Source of the DNA: Nocardioides sp.
GTDB lineage: Bacteria > Actinomycetota > Actinomycetes > Propionibacteriales > Nocardioidaceae
Reading direction: 5' to 3'
Length of the DNA: 64,000 nt
Assembly: GCA_030698375.1 (NCBI GenBank)
Contig: JAUYLL010000106.1
Coordinates: 1 to 64,000, forward strand
The translations under genes were made by a program, and so were the position numbers. Under the pieces are notes generated by a model. It did not search any database. It was not told the DNA's origin and worked only from the letters and a program-made list of their open reading frames with translations. Below, piece after piece: positions 62,971 through 64,000 of the stretch (the stretch's first letter is position 1; every line of letters begins with the position of its first letter).

Positions 62971-64000
62971 ATGGGCTTCATGAAGCCGGAGTACCCCGAC
63001 GTCGACCTGGAGACGTGGCGGCGCACCCCTCGCGAGGAGCGGTTGCGCACGCTGACCCGGCACTGGGTCGAGCACGGCTTCGGCAGCCCGTCGGGGGTCT
63101 ACCTCTTCTACGTCCTCAAGTGCGTGCTGTACGCCGGTGGCGCGCTGCTGGTCATCTCCACCACCCCGGGCCTCGGCGGGGTGGGCGACGTCGCGTCGTG
63201 GTGGGACCAGCCGGTCGTCTACCAGAAGCTCATCGTGTGGACGCTGCTCTTCGAGGTCGTCGGCCTCGGCTGCGGCTCGGGTCCGCTCACGTCGCGCTTC
63301 GTGCCCCCGATCGGCGGCATCGTCTACTGGCTGCGGCCCGGCACCATCCGGCAACCCCCGTGGCCGAGCCGGGTGCCGCTGACCGCGGGCGACCGCCGTA
63401 CCGCGCTCGACGTGCTGCTCTACGCCGGCGTGCTCGCCTCGGCGGGCTGGCTGCTCACCCGGCCGGGGGACGGCACGTCCGTGCCGGGCTTCGGTGACCT
63501 CGGCCTGCTCGACCCGGTCCACACGCTGCCCCTGCTCGCCACGCTCGGCGTGCTCGGGCTACGGGACAAGACGATCTTCCTCGCGGCCCGGGGCGAGCAG
63601 TACTGGCTCTCGCTGCTCGTCTTCTTCTTCCCCTACGTCGACCTCGTCATCGGGCTCAAGCTCGTCATGCTCGCGCTGTGGTGGGGCGCGGCGACCTCGA
63701 AGCTCAACCACCACTTCCCCTACGTGGTGGCCACGATGATGAGCAACGCGCCGTTCATGCCGCGCCGGCTCAAGCGGCTCTTCTACCGTGACGCCCCGCG
63801 CGACATCCGTCCCTCACGGCTGCCGAAGGTGCTCGCCCACCTCGGCACCGCGACCGAGCTGGCGATCCCGTTCTTCCTCGTCTTCCTCGGCGACGGCGGC
63901 TTCTGGACCTGGGCGGCGGTGGCCTACCTGGTCGTCTTCCACATCCACATCTTCTCGACGGTGCCGATGGGCGTGCCGCTGGAGTGGAACCTCTTCTTCA
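62971..64000 (+). CDS. DUF3556 multispanning membrane protein, 3' end outside window
   Basis: 343 residues are visible of a protein usually near 570. It begins MGFMKPEYPDVDLETWRRTPREERLRTLTRHWVEHGFG, the conserved DUF3556 N-terminus, followed by several transmembrane helices, a WLRPGTIRQPPWPSRVPLTAGDRRT segment, and HHFPYVVATMMSNAPFMP. Function unknown in the family; the reading frame is open at the window edge. Confidence 0.85.
   Translation, partial: MGFMKPEYPDVDLETWRRTPREERLRTLTRHWVEHGFGSPSGVYLFYVLKCVLYAGGALLVISTTPGLGGVGDVASWWDQPVVYQKLIVWTLLFEVVGLGCGSGPLTSRFVPPIGGIVYWLRPGTIRQPPWPSRVPLTAGDRRTALDVLLYAGVLASAGWLLTRPGDGTSVPGFGDLGLLDPVHTLPLLATLGVLGLRDKTIFLAARGEQYWLSLLVFFFPYVDLVIGLKLVMLALWWGAATSKLNHHFPYVVATMMSNAPFMPRRLKRLFYRDAPRDIRPSRLPKVLAHLGTATELAIPFFLVFLGDGGFWTWAAVAYLVVFHIHIFSTVPMGVPLEWNLFF

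Overview
The window is high-GC actinobacterial DNA. Frequent GTG starts, ATGA/GTGA-coupled operons, F420-type luciferase-like oxidoreductases, a DosR/DosS-like two-component pair, holin-X, DUF3618, CsbD-like and DUF3556 proteins all fit a Nocardioides-like member of the Propionibacteriales. That assignment is inferred from gene content; no marker gene is present.

Layout. Positions 1-2.7 kb hold chromosomal genes: an acetate-type sodium symporter with its small DUF4212 partner, a small membrane protein, and an intact tRNA-Phe. The last 48 bases of the tRNA gene and its flank (2692-2739) are repeated exactly at 49144-49191. The 46.5 kb between the copies therefore looks like a genomic island integrated into tRNA-Phe. 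Each end also carries a pair of GTTGCAGTT repeats separated by 3 nt, resembling integrase arm sites. No integrase gene remains. From 49.2 to 64 kb the sequence is again ordinary chromosome: DosR/DosS-like regulators, a universal stress protein, small stress and envelope proteins, an OYE-type flavoprotein, a FUSC exporter, a large SpoIIE-type phosphatase, a hemerythrin-like protein and a DUF3556 membrane protein.

The island's left 38 kb (about 4-41.6 kb) is a catabolic gene set. It encodes a LIV-type ABC importer with two binding proteins, a Baeyer-Villiger monooxygenase, two acyl-CoA ligases, five intact acyl-CoA dehydrogenases (two forming an alpha/beta pair), three thiolases (one with a separate DUF35 partner, one coupled to an HMG-CoA-synthase-like/OB-fold fusion), three SDRs, two MaoC-type hydratases, an HMG-CoA lyase, a CoA-transferase, an amidohydrolase, four intact LLM oxidoreductases and several NTF2/SnoaL-fold proteins. 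Eight copies of a 14-bp palindrome close to AnCAAGnnCTTGnT, the motif I recall for mycobacterial KstR2, lie upstream of essentially every transcription unit. One lies directly upstream of a KstR2-like TetR gene. I read this as one CoA-thioester pathway for an alicyclic, terpenoid or steroid-like acid, imported and induced as a single regulon. The substrate is not determined by the sequence.

The island's right 7.5 kb (41.7-49.2 kb) is mobile-element debris and accessory DNA: an IS110 transposase with a strong upstream stem-loop, an IS3 remnant, a truncated membrane-fusion-protein fragment, a frameshifted gene, a SNF2-like helicase with small upstream ORFs, a PspC protein and an unrecognised 317-aa protein. 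Two catabolic genes (an NTF2 protein and an LLM oxidoreductase at 18.75-20.0 kb) are frameshifted, and remnants of an acyl-CoA dehydrogenase and a TetR regulator lie near the left end, so parts of the island are decaying.
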